A stretch of 64,000 bases of DNA, taken from NCBI RefSeq assembly GCF_963422355.1, contig NC_085092.1, positions 1,977,001 to 2,041,000 on the forward strand. The letters run 5' to 3'. The position numbers and the translations under genes are program-made. Each line of letters starts with the position of its first letter. Positions within the stretch are counted from its first letter, which is position 1. Shown here piece after piece: positions 22,601 through 36,110 of the stretch. The DNA is from Corticium candelabrum. Lineage: Eukaryota; Porifera; Homoscleromorpha; Homosclerophorida; Plakinidae. The notes below the pieces were generated by a model. That model made no database searches and had not been told where the DNA came from. It worked only from the letters and a program-made list of their open reading frames with translations.

Positions 22601-25600
22601 GCTAAAAATTGAATAACGTGTCCCCTTTCGAGGGGTCGACTCAATTGTAATTTCGTGACGATAAGAGTGAAACGACTCTCGATTTTGCTTCCTTACGCGA
22701 CTAAAGAGCAAAGGAGACTGATGCGTGACAAACGGAATGGAAAGAAAAAAGCTAAAAGAAGGGAAAAGTCTGTTTTTTGAGTTTCAGCGCGTTACTTTGA
22801 CAGAAATTATTGTGACGCAACCATTATCACGTGACTACGCGATCATTGTTACGCGCCTATCTCAGTTAATAAACGAGTGAGACAATTGAAGCGTGAACGA
22901 AAAATTGGAGACAACTAGAGTATTTTGCGTTCAATTATCCGATTCGGGCAGTCAGTTATCCCAATTGGGCGTTCAGTTATCCCATTCAGGCATTCAATTA
23001 TCCTACTCAGGTATTCAATTATCCTACTCAGGTATTCAATTATCCGATGTTCTGTCTTAGAAGTACTAAATTTATAGAAATAATTGTTTCAGTCTGATAC
23101 GTAAAGTCAAAACCGCGCACATTTCTTTCATGACGTCTTTCGATGATGCTCACTCACGTTTCAGCTGAACATTAAATGATTGATTCAAGAAAGGTGAGAA
23201 GGCGAAGCAGTAAAATTCGAGCTCTTGATTAGCTAGGAACCTGCTACAACGCATGATGGACTGTTGCATGGTATCACGCAGGACGCGCTGTTTACAAAGT
23301 ATGCGGACTACACCACGATTGACGGAGCAAGGCGTTGTAGGCTACCTAGATATGTAGATTTAGTTCACTCACAACAGCTTAGTTAGACATCCGCGGGAAC
23401 GTGGGACACCAAGATTAGTGCAAAAGAAATTATCGTACAACATATACTAAATATTTACACTAAAGTCAAGATTAATTACAAAATTATTGCGACTAGACAG
23501 CTGATGAATGATGATGTCTAAGCAGCTGCCCAACCGCAGACTGTGTAAGTTATTCAGTTTTCCATGATATTGCACAACAGCCCCTGGCAACGGGTAAATG
23601 AACGCCCAATTCGGATAATTGACCAACGGATTCGTATAACTGAACGCAAAATACTATAAAAGAGCAACTAAAAGTCTACAAATTATTGCGTCTATACAGC
23701 TGATGAATGATGATATTTGAGCAGCTGCCCAACCGCAGACTATGTAAGTTATTCAGTTTTCCATGATATTGCACAACAGCGGTAAGCAACGGATAATTGA
23801 ACGCCTGAATAGGATAACTGAACACCGGATTCGGATAATTGAACGCAAAATACTATAGAAGAGCAACTGAAAGTCTGTTTCCTGAGTCAACGCGTTTGTT
23901 TAACAGAAACTATTGCTACGTAAAGCAACCATTGTTACGCGAATAGGTAAAGATGGAACACCATCGCTCGCCAAACACAATGCTAACCGAGCATTTACTA
24001 GTATATTTATATATTTATATATTTATATGCGTACGTCAGCACTTGTCATATGGATTTACGGCAAAACGGAAAGGCGGATCGACAAAATGACAATGCCAGA
24101 TGAATGCAATTTTGACTCCGTAACATATGCTCTAAAATTGAAGCAAGGGACCCTTTTCGAGGGGTCGACTTAATTGTAATTTCGTGGCGATAAGAGTGAA
24201 ACGACTCTCGATTTTGCTCCCTTACGCGACTAAAGAGCAAAGAAGACTGATGCGTGACAAACGGAATGGAAAATAAAAGCTAAAAGAAGGGAAAAGTCTG
24301 TTTTTTGAGTTTCCGCGCGTTACTTTCACAGAAATTATTGCTACGCAACCATTATCACGTGACTACGCGACCATTGTTACGCGACTATCTCAGTAAACGA
24401 GTGAGACGATTGAAGCGTGAACGAAGAATTGAAGACAACTATAGTATTTTGCGTTCAATTATCCGAACTCGGCGTTCAATTATCCGATTCAGGCAATCAG
24501 TTATCCGAATTGAGCGTTCAGTTATCCGATTCGGGCATTCAACTGTCCGACTCAGGCAAGCAATTATCCGATGTTCTGTCCTAATTAGAAGTAACAAATA
24601 TAGAAATAATTATTTTAGTCGCACATTTCTTTCATGACGTCTTTCTATGATGCTCACACACGTTTCAGCTGAGCAATAAATGATTGCTTCAAGAAAGGTG
24701 GGAAGGTGAAGTAGTGAAATTCGAGCTCTTGATTAGCTAAATACCCGCTGCGACGCATGATGGGGACTGTTGCATGCATGGTATCACGCAAGACGCGCGA
24801 TTTACAAAGTATGCGGATTACACCACGATTGACGGAGCAAGGCATTGTTGTAGGCTTCCTAGATATGTAGATTTAGTTCGCTCTCAACAGCTTAGCTAAG
24901 ATCTCTGTGGAAACGTGGGACACCAAGATTAGTGCAAAAGAAATTATCCTACAATACACGCTCAAATTCACGCTAAAGTCAAGATTAATTACAAATTATT
25001 GCGTCTATACAGCTGATGAATGATGATATTTGAGCAGCTGCCCAACCGCAGACTATGTAAGTTATTTAGTTGCACAACAGCCGTAAGCAACGGATAATCG
25101 AACGCTTGAATCGGTTGATTGAACGCAAAATACTTTAGAAGAGCAACTGAAAGTCTGTTTCCTGAGTTCCCGGGTTTGTTTGACAAAAACTATTGCTAAG
25201 TAACGCAACCATTGTTACGCGAATTGGTAAAGACAGAACACCATCGCTCGCCAAACACAATGCTAACCGGGCATTTACTAGTATATTTATATATCTATAT
25301 ATATACGTACGTCAGCAATTGTCATATGGATTTACGGCAAAACAGAAAGACAAATCGACAAAACAACGATGCCAGATGAATGCAATTTTGACTCCGTAAC
25401 ATATGCGCTGAAATTGAAGCATGGGACCTCTTTTGAGGGGTCGACTCAATTGTAATTTCTTGGCGAGAAGAGTCAAACGACTCTCGATTTTGCTCCCTTA
25501 CGCGACTAAAGAGCAAAGGAGACTGATTTGTGACAAACGGAATGAAAAAGAAAAGCTAAAAGAAGAGAAAAGTCTGTTTTTTGAGTTTCCGCGCGTTACT

Positions 25601-26536
25601 TTGATAGAAATTATTGCTACGCAACCATTGTCACGTGACTATGCGATCATTGTTACGCGACTATCTCAGTAAACGAGTGAGACGACTGAAGCGTGAACGA
25701 AGAATTGAAGACAACTATAGTGTTTTGCGTTCAATTATCTGAACTCAGCGTTCAGTTACCCGATTCAGGCAAGCAATTATCCGAATTGGGCGTTCAGTTA
25801 TCCGATTCGGGCATTCAATTATCCGATGTTCTGTCCTAATTAGAAGTACCAAATATAGAAATAATTATTTTAGTCGCACATTTCTTTCATGACGTCTTTC
25901 TATGATGCTCACTCACGTTTCAGCTGAACAATAAATGATTGATTCAAGAAAGGTGGGAAGGTGAAGTAGTGAAATTCGAGCTCTTCATTAGCTAAATACC
26001 CGCTGCGACGCATGATGGACTGTTGCATGGTATCACGCAAGACGCGCGATTTACAAAGTATGCGGATTACACCACGATTGACGGAGCAAGGCGTTGTTGT
26101 AGGCTTCCTAGATATGTAGATTTAGTTCGCTCACAACAGCTTAGTTAGACCTCCGCGGAAACGTGGGACACCAAGATTAGTGCAAAGGAAATTATCCTAC
26201 AACACACGCTAAAAATTCACGCTAAAGTCAAGATTAATTACAAATTATTGAGTCTATACAGCTGATGAATGATGACATTTGAGCAGCTGCCCAACCGCAG
26301 ACTATGTAAGTTATTTAGTTGCACAACAGCCGTAAGCAACGGATAATTGAACGCCTGAATCGGTTAATTGAACGCAAAATACTTTAGAAGAGCAACTGAA
26401 AGTCTGTTTCCTGAGTTCCCGCGTTTGTTTGACAAAAACTATTGCTAAGTAACGCAACCATTGTTACGCGAATTTGTAAAGACAGAACACCATCGCTCGC
26501 CAAACACAATGCTAACCGAGCATTTACTAGTGTACA
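16682..26536. repeat. Tandem array of seven 1.2-1.9 kb units
   Basis: The anchor GATGCCAGATGAATGCAA (one copy varied) recurs near 16889, 18770, 20028, 21225, 22560, 24089 and 25369. Each unit holds a (TATAT)-rich tract, the anchor, a dyad around GGGGTCGACTC, a segment with GTTACGCGACTATCTCAG and an internal TIR element. Within a unit, a segment around AAGTCTGTTTCCTGAG is itself a diverged direct repeat of one around AAGTCTGTTTTTTGAG. Some units gained one or two copies of a 55-60 bp insert starting GGCGAGCGAAGCGAGCC (16691, 16751, 18564, 18626, 21032, 21086, 22399). No transposase or RNA gene was recognised. Short frames that recur between units (for example 21280-21531) follow from repetition and are not supported as genes. 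Confidence 0.85.
17236..18412. mobile_element. Internal TIR element of array unit 1; same family in the other units
   Basis: The left end TATAGTGTTTTGC and right end GCAAAATACTATA are inverted copies. Inside both ends lie runs of a 21-bp motif, TTCAATTATCCGA followed by C/T-rich and GGC bases, in opposite orientation. Corresponding copies start near 19119, 20376, 21571, 22910, 24436 and 25716. The unit 1 copy is longer because of an internal duplication. The end of the unit 3 copy is replaced by the GGCGAGCG insert. A solo copy at 50237-50960 shows that the element moves independently. TA borders each end. Confidence 0.75.
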
Positions 26537-28230
26537 TACATGTCGAAGTCCGACGGGCTCCGGGAAACCTTTTTTATCCGGAGTACAGTGTACGCTATCA
26601 GAACCATGCGCTATACGTACGTGTCTTTGAACGTTCAGATCCACTCTGAAAGTCGATCTAGACAGCCGTTCGATCTGTGAGCTGTTTCTCCCATTATGAG
26701 ACTCCACTCCTACATCCTTGGACACGATTTACAGCATCTTCTAGTATGCGTGAGACTTGGCAGGTCTGCCAGTGGCTGGAGTGATGCATGTATGAGTATG
26801 GTACGTTTTAACGCGCGCTAAGTAAGCGTGGTTACAAAGCTAGCTTAAGCTAACAATTATTTTTCTGAACATTGAGAACTTGCCAAATGAATTGAGAAGT
26901 ACTACAGCGCTAAACCCTCGGCTGGTATACATGCACACCACATGCTAAGACATGTAAGACAGTTGAGGCCGGATCAGGAGGCAGGAACACTCATGAACAA
27001 GTATGTAAACAATTTGAAAAAATGATGGGTATGTAGGAATGAATATCTATTACTTATTTTCATTCACATGCACGGAGACGCTCACATGCAAGCATCCCGT
27101 TGAACAATTAGTTAGTCATGTTCAACTTCAAAGTGGCAGCTAAGGTCCCAACGGTAGTTTAGCACTACTTGGTGTAGGCTAGGGTTACACACGTAACTGA
27201 ACAACATTGCGTTGTGACCAGCTTGTGCAAATCAGAATTACTTTTCTTGTCAGGTAGGTAGCACGTAATTACCCGAGGCCCGGATATCCAGGCTAAGGGT
27301 ATAGTAATCGTTCGTTAGACTACCGACAGTATTTATACTCGATTAATGCAGATGCAAATGAAGCTATTCCGACCAATAGACGAGAAGTGGTGTCATTACC
27401 GACCAATAGGCGAACGTGCATGATATCATCATGAGAGCTCCACCTCTCTTTGTTTTGGTAGCTGCTATATATCAAGAATTCGGCCACCGGGCGGCCGTCC
27501 TGTAAATGGTGTTTATTCCTTTGCTTTACGGGGTTAGCACATAGAAATCACGCCTATAGTTTACATTTGCACGTGTGTGTTTCCCCACTAACAACCAGGC
27601 GTCTAGGGAGCGAAGGTGTAGCTGTACGTGGCCTGTAACATTTTGCTTGTTCCAGTGTTTCTGCATAGTGGTTGACAGCTTGAATTTTCGGTGTGCGTGG
27701 CTGAGCAGCTGTGGTGTTGTGGAAAAAATCACTAGTGTCGTCTTCAACAGAAATTTGGTGCTTGACAGGAAATTGCGAAGGGGAACGTTACGTGCATTGT
27801 CCATGACAGCGTCTGTTTGTCGAGCGAAGCGGCTCGGCTGACGCTGGTACGTCTCTATTAATTTTTGTTACGGTAGCCGAAGTCAGAGCGAACAGACGCC
27901 TAATCTGCATGTGCACATGCATATTTTCTCACATCAATGTTTTGTTTTGGCACGACAACCAAATTGCGGTTAGACGGATAGCTGTGTACCGTATCTAAGG
28001 GTGTAAACGTTGCAGTAGGCATAATAACCACCACGTGAGGGAATTTTCAATGTTGTCAAATGCATGAGCGTTTGTGCCTCTTGCCTTACACTGTACACAT
28101 GTCTTAGCGCCATGTGGTGAGCACGTACACCAGCGATGGTTTAGCACTGTATAGTGCTTCTCTATTCATTCTTTTCTGAATCCACTGCAATACTGTTTCT
28201 GCGCTGTCCTCGCCTATGATGGCTCTGTGT
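26537..28230. other. No recognised gene; diverged dispersed-repeat fragments
   Basis: Overlapping open frames occur at 27526-27841 on both strands, with no recognisable domain. The segment near 27110-27215 resembles 37430-37520 (shared GTGGCAGCTA and ACAACAT-GCGTTGTG blocks), so this is repeat-derived at least in part. Confidence 0.4.
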
Positions 28231-28238
28231 GAAGCACT

Positions 28239-28307
28239 AGTTTCGCGTAGCCAGACCCCTTTCCACCGCGTCATACTTCCGGGAAAGAGGTCTGGCTACG
28301 CGAGACT
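28239..28307. mobile_element. 69-bp MITE with 8-bp target duplication
   Basis: The TIRs AGTTTCGCGTAGCCAGACC and GGTCTGGCTACGCGAGACT bracket a short core. GAAGCACT occurs directly outside both ends (28231-28238 and 28308-28315). An 8-bp duplication points to the hAT group as the mobilising family. Confidence 0.85.
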
Positions 28308-29261
28308 GAAGCACTACGCAGCAGCAGTTGACTGATACTGGGTGGACTTTTCAAAACTCAGAAAAAAATCTTAGAGCCACGTAACGCTTGACTTTACAGA
28401 TTCCAAATGGTAGCCAGACTACTAACGCCGACACTAAGCGCCTCAGTAGCCGTCTGTCGGTAAGTAAAAAACGTGATTTTATTCTGTCACATTTCACACC
28501 CTTACATAGAGAGTGCTACCGCAGTCTCTGATTTGACACCATTGAAGTACCCTTACATGGTGGTTACGCCTACCGTATTTACACAGCTATCACGGTCTAA
28601 CCGCATTAATTTAGGCCCACAGCTAAATAGGCCTTATCCGCATTCGTAAGACAACAACTATATAAGGCTGCGCGGTGGGACCAAAAATGGGTTTTGCGTT
28701 CATTTTTTCCAGTGTCACATTGCGTGTAATCTATCATATCGGACACGTAATGAATCGTGTAAATTGATCTTCCATTAGGTTGTTTGATAGATTGCTCGCT
28801 TTGTGTTGTATTGCGTGACTTGGGAAATGTGTTTTGACTAACTTAGTTCAGAATGCGTCGTCCCTTACACAGTGTACAAGAATCTGTTGGTGAGATCACA
28901 CAAGTCTAGCTAAGACAGGTTTTCTAGAGATCTGGATGTAACTAACGTAGAGTCCTCACTACGAACCAACAGCGTAATCATGGCGTACAAGTGAGTCCTC
29001 TTCACAGTCGTGCAGGTAATGCTCTACGTCCAACGCAGAGCAAGAACACTCGTGACTAATTAGCGCTTCTTCACAACTGAATTCGTTGTTGACCAAGAAT
29101 CTAGGCATATCCGTGTTTGGTGACCATTGCCACAACTTTCAGCAAACAGATACGTGTAGCTGCATTGTCTTGCATGCATAATTATGAATCTTGCATAATT
29201 ATGAATCTCCAGTTTCCCATACAGTAGCTGCATGAGGTACCTCATATCGATGCATGCAGTC

Positions 29262-29600
29262 TCATATTGCAATCTCATATTACAATCTCATATTACAGTC
29301 TCATATTACAGTCTCATCGCCTCATCTCATTGTCTCATCTCATTGTCTCATCGCCTCATCTCATTGTCTCATCGCATGATCTCATTGTCTCATCTCATTG
29401 TCTCATCGCATGATCTCATTGTCTCATCTCATGATCTCATCGCCTCATCTCATTGTCTCATCGCCTCATCTCATTGTCTCATCGCCTCATCTCATTGTCT
29501 CATCGCCTCATCTCATTGTCTCATCGCCTCATCTCATTGTCTCATCGCATGATCTCATTGTCTCATCTCATGATCTCATCGCCTCATCTCATTGTCTAAT
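29262..29600. repeat. Minisatellite built from TCTCAT words
   Basis: About 340 bp of higher-order repeats with a 21-bp main unit (CTCATTGTCTCATCGCCTCAT type) and variants carrying GCATGATCT. The Ser/His/Leu/Ile-rich frames across it are artefacts. Confidence 0.9.
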
Positions 29601-30527
29601 TTTGACACAAATGGCACGCCATAAAATTGTGCGTTGTCCATAAAGACAGATCGAGTGTTGCTTCCGTTTTGTTGTTGTATTCGTCAGACAACCACGACCT
29701 GTCAAATTCTTACATGCAACAACAATATTGCTAAACAGAACGTTTTGCCAATTTACAATATAGATGCAACGACTGCACTGTGACCGTTGCCATAGGAATC
29801 TATGACGTTGACTTCCCTTTTTACAAAGTCTAAAATCTAATTGTAAAAGCCTTACAGTTATCTATAGAATTACGTTTGCAAGTTGCACGAACCACTGAAA
29901 TCCCATGATTGCCAAGATGCAGTGGAATTGCAATCATTTCGTACTCGAATACATTTGCCTACGATGCAGTTATACATTACACTAGGTGCTAAACAAAACG
30001 TTATACAAACAATTTAACCGACGTACATGCTGACAAGCTCTTTGAACATCTTTATAACCTCGGTTTGTGTAGCACGGAATAACAAAAGAGCTCACAATGA
30101 TGACTCTTTTGTCATGCTGTACATTGAAACAAATTGAAAACGAATACCTAAGCTATCCTTTAGCAACACAAGCAGATATCTTTAATACCTTAGAGTTGAT
30201 CTCTTTCTCAAATATTGAGTGTGCTGCGTTGACGACCTTCATGAAAAGGTAAACACAATTATAAGTCAATTTGAAACGAATCATGCCTACGTCTATTAAT
30301 GCATGCATAAATCTTATAAACTTCTATCTAGCTAAACGGAAGCGTATGTTTACGCGTGCCCTTACGTGCATGAATTTAAGTGTGTACGTTCCTAGGACTA
30401 CGCTTGCTTTTTACCTGGTCATTAAACCACGAAATCGATCTCAGTGCTTGTATTTCTGACAATAGGAGACGGTACTGATAGATACGTAAAACTAGATCAC
30501 CACTCGTATTCACGTTCCATGCTCTTG

Positions 30528-31440
<913 letters not shown>

Positions 31441-31850
31441 ATGACTCACAATGGCATCTTCAGACTCAGAGAGTTCGTAATCTGAAAAAGAACAGCTTTT
31501 TTCTTTACTGTGCTGCAACGAAATATTCACGTCAAGACTCCAGTAGTGGCGTTCAGCAAGATGCCCTAGTAGAAACGGTGGCAGTCTATTTCCTGCCTCG
31601 GTAAGAGCTTCAATGTTTTTTGTCACTGTTGTCATCTTTTACTGACGAAATGATATAGATAGAGCGATCAAAAACCAATGCCGTCGCCCTGACAGCAACT
31701 TCGTCCGCCCACGTTTCTTTTCTGCTTAGTTCCAGTAAATACTCTGGCCACGCATCGTCACCTGTGAAGTTTCCTAGATGTTCTCCTGACATCTATATAA
31801 ATAGGTATAATAATTAGAAAAATTCATCGACGTGAGTCATTTTATCTGAC

Positions 31851-32126
31851 CGTGAATGGATTAGATCTCAAATAGTTCACGACCATTTGCCTAACTTCAT
31901 AGTGAGACTTTTGATCTAGTGATAGTCGGTCCAGCTGATCTGAGATAGCTCTAAAAAAGCAGTTGCCGTCTCCCTTGACTCTGCTGCGAACAGTTAGTCC
32001 TGCTTGAAAAATGCGTCGATCTGGGTTGTCAAGATTCTCTTCTTTTCCAATACTATCACTAATCGATTGTTGTATCGCTTCTTCAATAGCTGGAGTGACA
32101 AGTGACACGTCAGATATAAATCGAAG
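31851..32126 (-). CDS. Ginger1-like copy 2, OTU N-terminal exon
   Basis: Encodes SRVKGDGNCFFRAISDQL with the catalytic Asp and Cys, ending at NPFT before a GTCAGA donor. The His-bearing half lies at 31460-31792 with one frameshift between SDKKH and the region encoding LLGHLAERHYWSLD. Confidence 0.8.
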
Positions 32127-32433
32127 CTAATCTTACTCAATCAAATTCATTTATTTAATCTAATTACTTGCTTATATTTTAAACAGTCAATTGTTATCAA
32201 ACTTACTTTTAGTTGTAAAAATAATTACTACCTGTTGGTGTCTTGCTTGAAGATCTGCCTATACATAGTGATTCGTTTGAATCTCTGCTTGCCATCTCCA
32301 TTGGATCTGACGACAACTCTATTGGATCTGTATCTGAATCATCTTGAAAATCTATGCAAAAAGCAAGTTAGTTTTCTAGAAAGCAATAAACACAATTAAA
32401 CAATTTTTAGCAAGTCAGTCGCTACGGTCTTAC

Positions 32434-32884
32434 TTTTCTTTAAATTCATTATGATTTGCTCGGATACAGCTATTTCTTGTCTCAAGTTCTCTTCTTCTAG
32501 GGTTAACGATGTAACATCAGCAACTGAGAACCACTTGTAGACGATCTTATCAGTGTCCGTATGTGTTCTGTCTTTTAGTTCAACAAGATACTTTTGAGTG
32601 TCGTAGTCTGCTTTCATTACCTTTCCGGTGGACGTAACTGGTGTTACAGGCATTTTCTTCCAGTTTGAACGAGAAATGCTCCGGTGCAGGCGTACTCTTA
32701 CTCTGTCTCCGACATTGTAAATTGATGGTGGGTGAGACAACTTGTACCTCTCTTTTTGCAAATGTGCTGCTTTGTCAGAGGCAACAGATGCTGTCTTTCT
32801 CACCAAGGTAGACTGACGAAGATGGTTGGTTACATCGCCATCATTTGCACTTTTATATTCATCTTCACTACTTGTGGTATACTC
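32434..32884 (-). CDS. Ginger1-like copy 2, GPY/F-like exon
   Basis: Open throughout: YNVGDRVRVRLHRSISRSNW, MPVTPVTSTGKVM and YKWFSVADVTSLTLEEENL. It confirms that the stop in the copy 1 exon is a lesion. The tail is a Glu/Lys-rich helix. Confidence 0.75.
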
Positions 32885-33581
32885 CTGCAAGTAATTTGTA
32901 GATACACGTGTATTTTAGACGTGATGACATGCTCTAGTGCATGTATGGCATCATGCATGTACAAATACTACTATAGTAGATTCTCACCAGTAAGTACCAT
33001 ATTCTCATTATTAATTGAATAAATTTTCTTAGATACAAATTATCTCACTTGCTTGTCGTCTGTTTCTTCTGACAGCAAACGTCGATACACTAACCAGTTT
33101 GATTCCCGCCCGAAAAAGACATGACATGGACACTTCATATCTATATTCGCACAATATTTATAGCCTAGCATAATTTAAAAAATAACGTATATTTAAATTG
33201 GCAATGCTAGACTTATAGTGCACAAACACTAATATCCACGCAATAAAATAGACTTATAACGGTATGCCATGCAAGTAAAGAGAAATTACCTAGCGATGAA
33301 TGTGGGCTGTTGTTGTACAACTGCGCATTGGTGGGAAGAATGTCAACCCAATCCAAAGGAGTCTCGTCTCCCTTGGCAGTAGCACGTTGAAAATCAAATT
33401 TTAGTTTGGCTTTCCATGTGCGGTGAGATCGCTCATCCTACAAAGTAATATATGGCAATTCTTATACAAATGCAGTGTATGATTAAACGCTGTAGCAAAC
33501 ATGATTACTCAAACAATTTTTATTAACTTAAATGATAATCATTAATTAATTTTGAGAATGCTTCTAGAGTAAAACACTTGC

Positions 33582-34371
33582 CTTTCCCTGAGTTTGCGGG
33601 TGATACGCAGAGCTGTATATCATTCTGCAATTAAATGCAGCCATCATTTCTTGAACAACTCTAGCCGTAAATTCTTTCCCTTGATCTGATTGCAAAATAC
33701 GTGGTGGCCCGACTTCTGAATAAATTTTCTGTAGCGTTCGAGCAACCGTCATTCCGCTTTGTCGGGCAGAGCTTCCAGAAAAACCAAACGACTAAACACA
33801 TCTATCACAGAAGGTACGTAGCGGTAGGTTGTCTCTCCTTTCCTAACCCTCACCTTCCTTAGATCGACGATGTCCGTTTGATTGCGAGACATCACGGAAG
33901 AAGACTTGATTGATCGTAGAGGTGGGCGGTTTCTGAATAGTGGACGGTGCCGTTGTTTTTCAGGTAGACGGTTTAGCATTTTCTGAATTCCGTGTTGTCC
34001 ACTGAGACCATGAAAGTCTTTTTCAATTCCATGAAATATTTCTCTGCTCCTTCACCTTTAGTTTGCACGAAGGCTTTCATTACCATTGCATTGGACTCAG
34101 TCTTCTTTAGAGCAATTTTTCTCGTCTTTGTATAAATTAGCCTTGTTTCACGTTGGCCAGTCAAAGGATTGTGCACCACCTCCAGGTGATAGTCGTGGCG
34201 CTTGCGAAAGGCGAGTGCTTCTGCCTTGCTACGCTCAGACCGTGAAGATGATACGCTAGACATCCCAGCTAACATAGCAAGTAAAACATCATACACGTCA
34301 TCTTCTAGAGCTGACGGACCGCGTCCAAGGTGACGAGGAAACCCATCGCGATGAGTGTTGTGATGATCCAT
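33582..34371 (-). pseudogene. Ginger1-like copy 2, exon 1 (N-terminal region and integrase core)
   Basis: It starts at the ATG read from 34371. Conserved N-terminal block LGRGPSALEDDVYDVLLAML and NPLTGQRETRLIY, then a -1 step near 34020 into GQHGIQKMLN and the integrase: first Asp in TDIVDLRK, second Asp in LQSDQGKEF, then AYHPQTQGK. A second frameshift near 33752 separates the two Asp motifs. The donor after GGGAAAG is GCAAGT, so this would be a GC-AG intron; copy 1 has GTATCT at the same place. Confidence 0.75.
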
Positions 34372-36110
34372 AGAAGTTGAAGAACGTTGATTTTAAACAG
34401 CTGCAAAAATTTGTTTGAGAACAAAGTGAAATCAGCAACTCGGAAGCATGCTAGATTACAGTTACCATACAGTAGTACAATAATACATTTACTGAATTAC
34501 AATTACAATTATTGACCAAGAGCAGTGAACAGTGACACTCTTAATTATTAGCTAACATTATTGGCAATTTAACTTCGGTTTTCTCTTTGTTATAAAACTA
34601 TATTAATTTATAAACTATACGTTGCGTTATCAATTTCTTACTTCGCACGCTTGCTTCGCTGGTAAGGACGATTCCTCGAGTTTGGTAATACCAGTAGCAG
34701 TGAACAAGACGGTAGATCTGTGTCTACATCAGCTGTACTCTAAGTCTATCGGCATGGCAAGAGCAGACGGTGCATGTGATTGCAAGCCAGGTGGTATTTG
34801 TGAATTGTGGACGTACATGGCCCAGTATTGTTGTTAGTTGCTCTTTGCAGTAGTCGAGTCGTTGGTTTTGTACACTTAAAGCAGCTGTTTGTGGTTATCT
34901 AGGCATCAGGCCAGTGGCATGTCTGGTAGCGATCGAACAGCAGTCCAGTCACGGTTTGCTTGGTAGACAGACGCGTGAAAGTTTTTGTTCGGGTTTTGGT
35001 TTCTACTTTTGGGGTTCAACATTCTAGTTTACTACCAATGGAATTAATGAGGTTGCAATGCATGAGGTACGTACCAGTTAACGCGCGCGTTTAGACTGTC
35101 CTCTAGTTGGGAGTTATAGATGATCATACAGACAGCAGTCCTGAAAAGTTTACGTTTTCATGGTATGAGAGACTGTGTCATCGATGTCATTGGTTCATTG
35201 CTTGTGTCTAAGGGTCTTTTTTCAAATTAGGTACAATGCAGCATAGCAGTCCTAAAGTGGGAAGTACATCTAGAAAGACAGGGAATATTTACTGTATTAG
35301 TGGCTGTTGGGAACTCGATCTGCCTTTGGTGCTTTCTTGATGGGCACACAATAGCCTATGCAACCTCCCCCACACTCAAAACACTAGACTTCTTTTGAAT
35401 CTGTGTCTAAGATTGATCGATCGATGCATGGCAATTTCTCTGTGATATAGAAATGTATTATAGTATGGTACTCATATGTATGATTTTTTTCACGCCTGCT
35501 GAAGGCATACAGCATCCACAGTTAATAAAGGACATACAGAACTGTACATTTAAAATTTACACAGAGACACACAGACACACACAAAATAGATATTATAAAA
35601 TGTGTTTTTGTTTATTGTATATGAGGAAAATAGTAATGCTAGATCACAGTCTCAATCTTCAATTAATTTCCCTACCCTAGATGACTTGTTGGTGCTTGCT
35701 TACAACCATCGATCCCTGTTACTGACGCAATTAACTTACTATGCATTAATTGCATTATAGTTGCTGTAAATTTACTAGCTTCTTGCAACCACTCGCCAAC
35801 CTTCTGTCACAGACATTGTACAGTATAGATATCATACTTATCTGGGAATTACGTAATCACACATGGACAATCAGAAAATTATTAGTTGTAATACACACAT
35901 TTCTAGGATCTGTATACACCAGAGAGGACCACTTTAGTTGAGCACATTGGAAGAGTCTACGATATGGTAGTGTTGTCAGCCACGTACCGTACAGGCAGGT
36001 AGCTAGATAGCTAAATTGAGCAAGAGCTAGTACGGTAAGTGTTGCGCGTATGGATTGATGGGACTGTTGACAATGAACAAAAGTGTCTAGCTAGTGAACA
36101 GAAGCTCTAG
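34372..36110. other. No recognised gene
   Basis: The start is the upstream flank of Ginger1-like copy 2. Only short frames without domains are seen (for example 34622-34837 plus and 35453-35680 plus). No TIR pair was found by eye. Confidence 0.4.

Noticed and set aside
16682..26536. Ribosomal DNA or other RNA gene cluster
   Set aside because: No rRNA, tRNA or snRNA signature was recognised; the units contain TIR elements and AT-rich tracts instead.
27470..27500. GAATTC followed by GC-rich CGGCCACCGGGCGGCCG, resembling a cloning linker
   Set aside because: No vector sequence surrounds it and it lies in otherwise ordinary repeat-like DNA; a chance GC-rich palindrome is enough.
29262..29600. 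CRISPR-like or coding minisatellite
   Set aside because: No spacers; low-complexity TCTCAT words explain the open frames.
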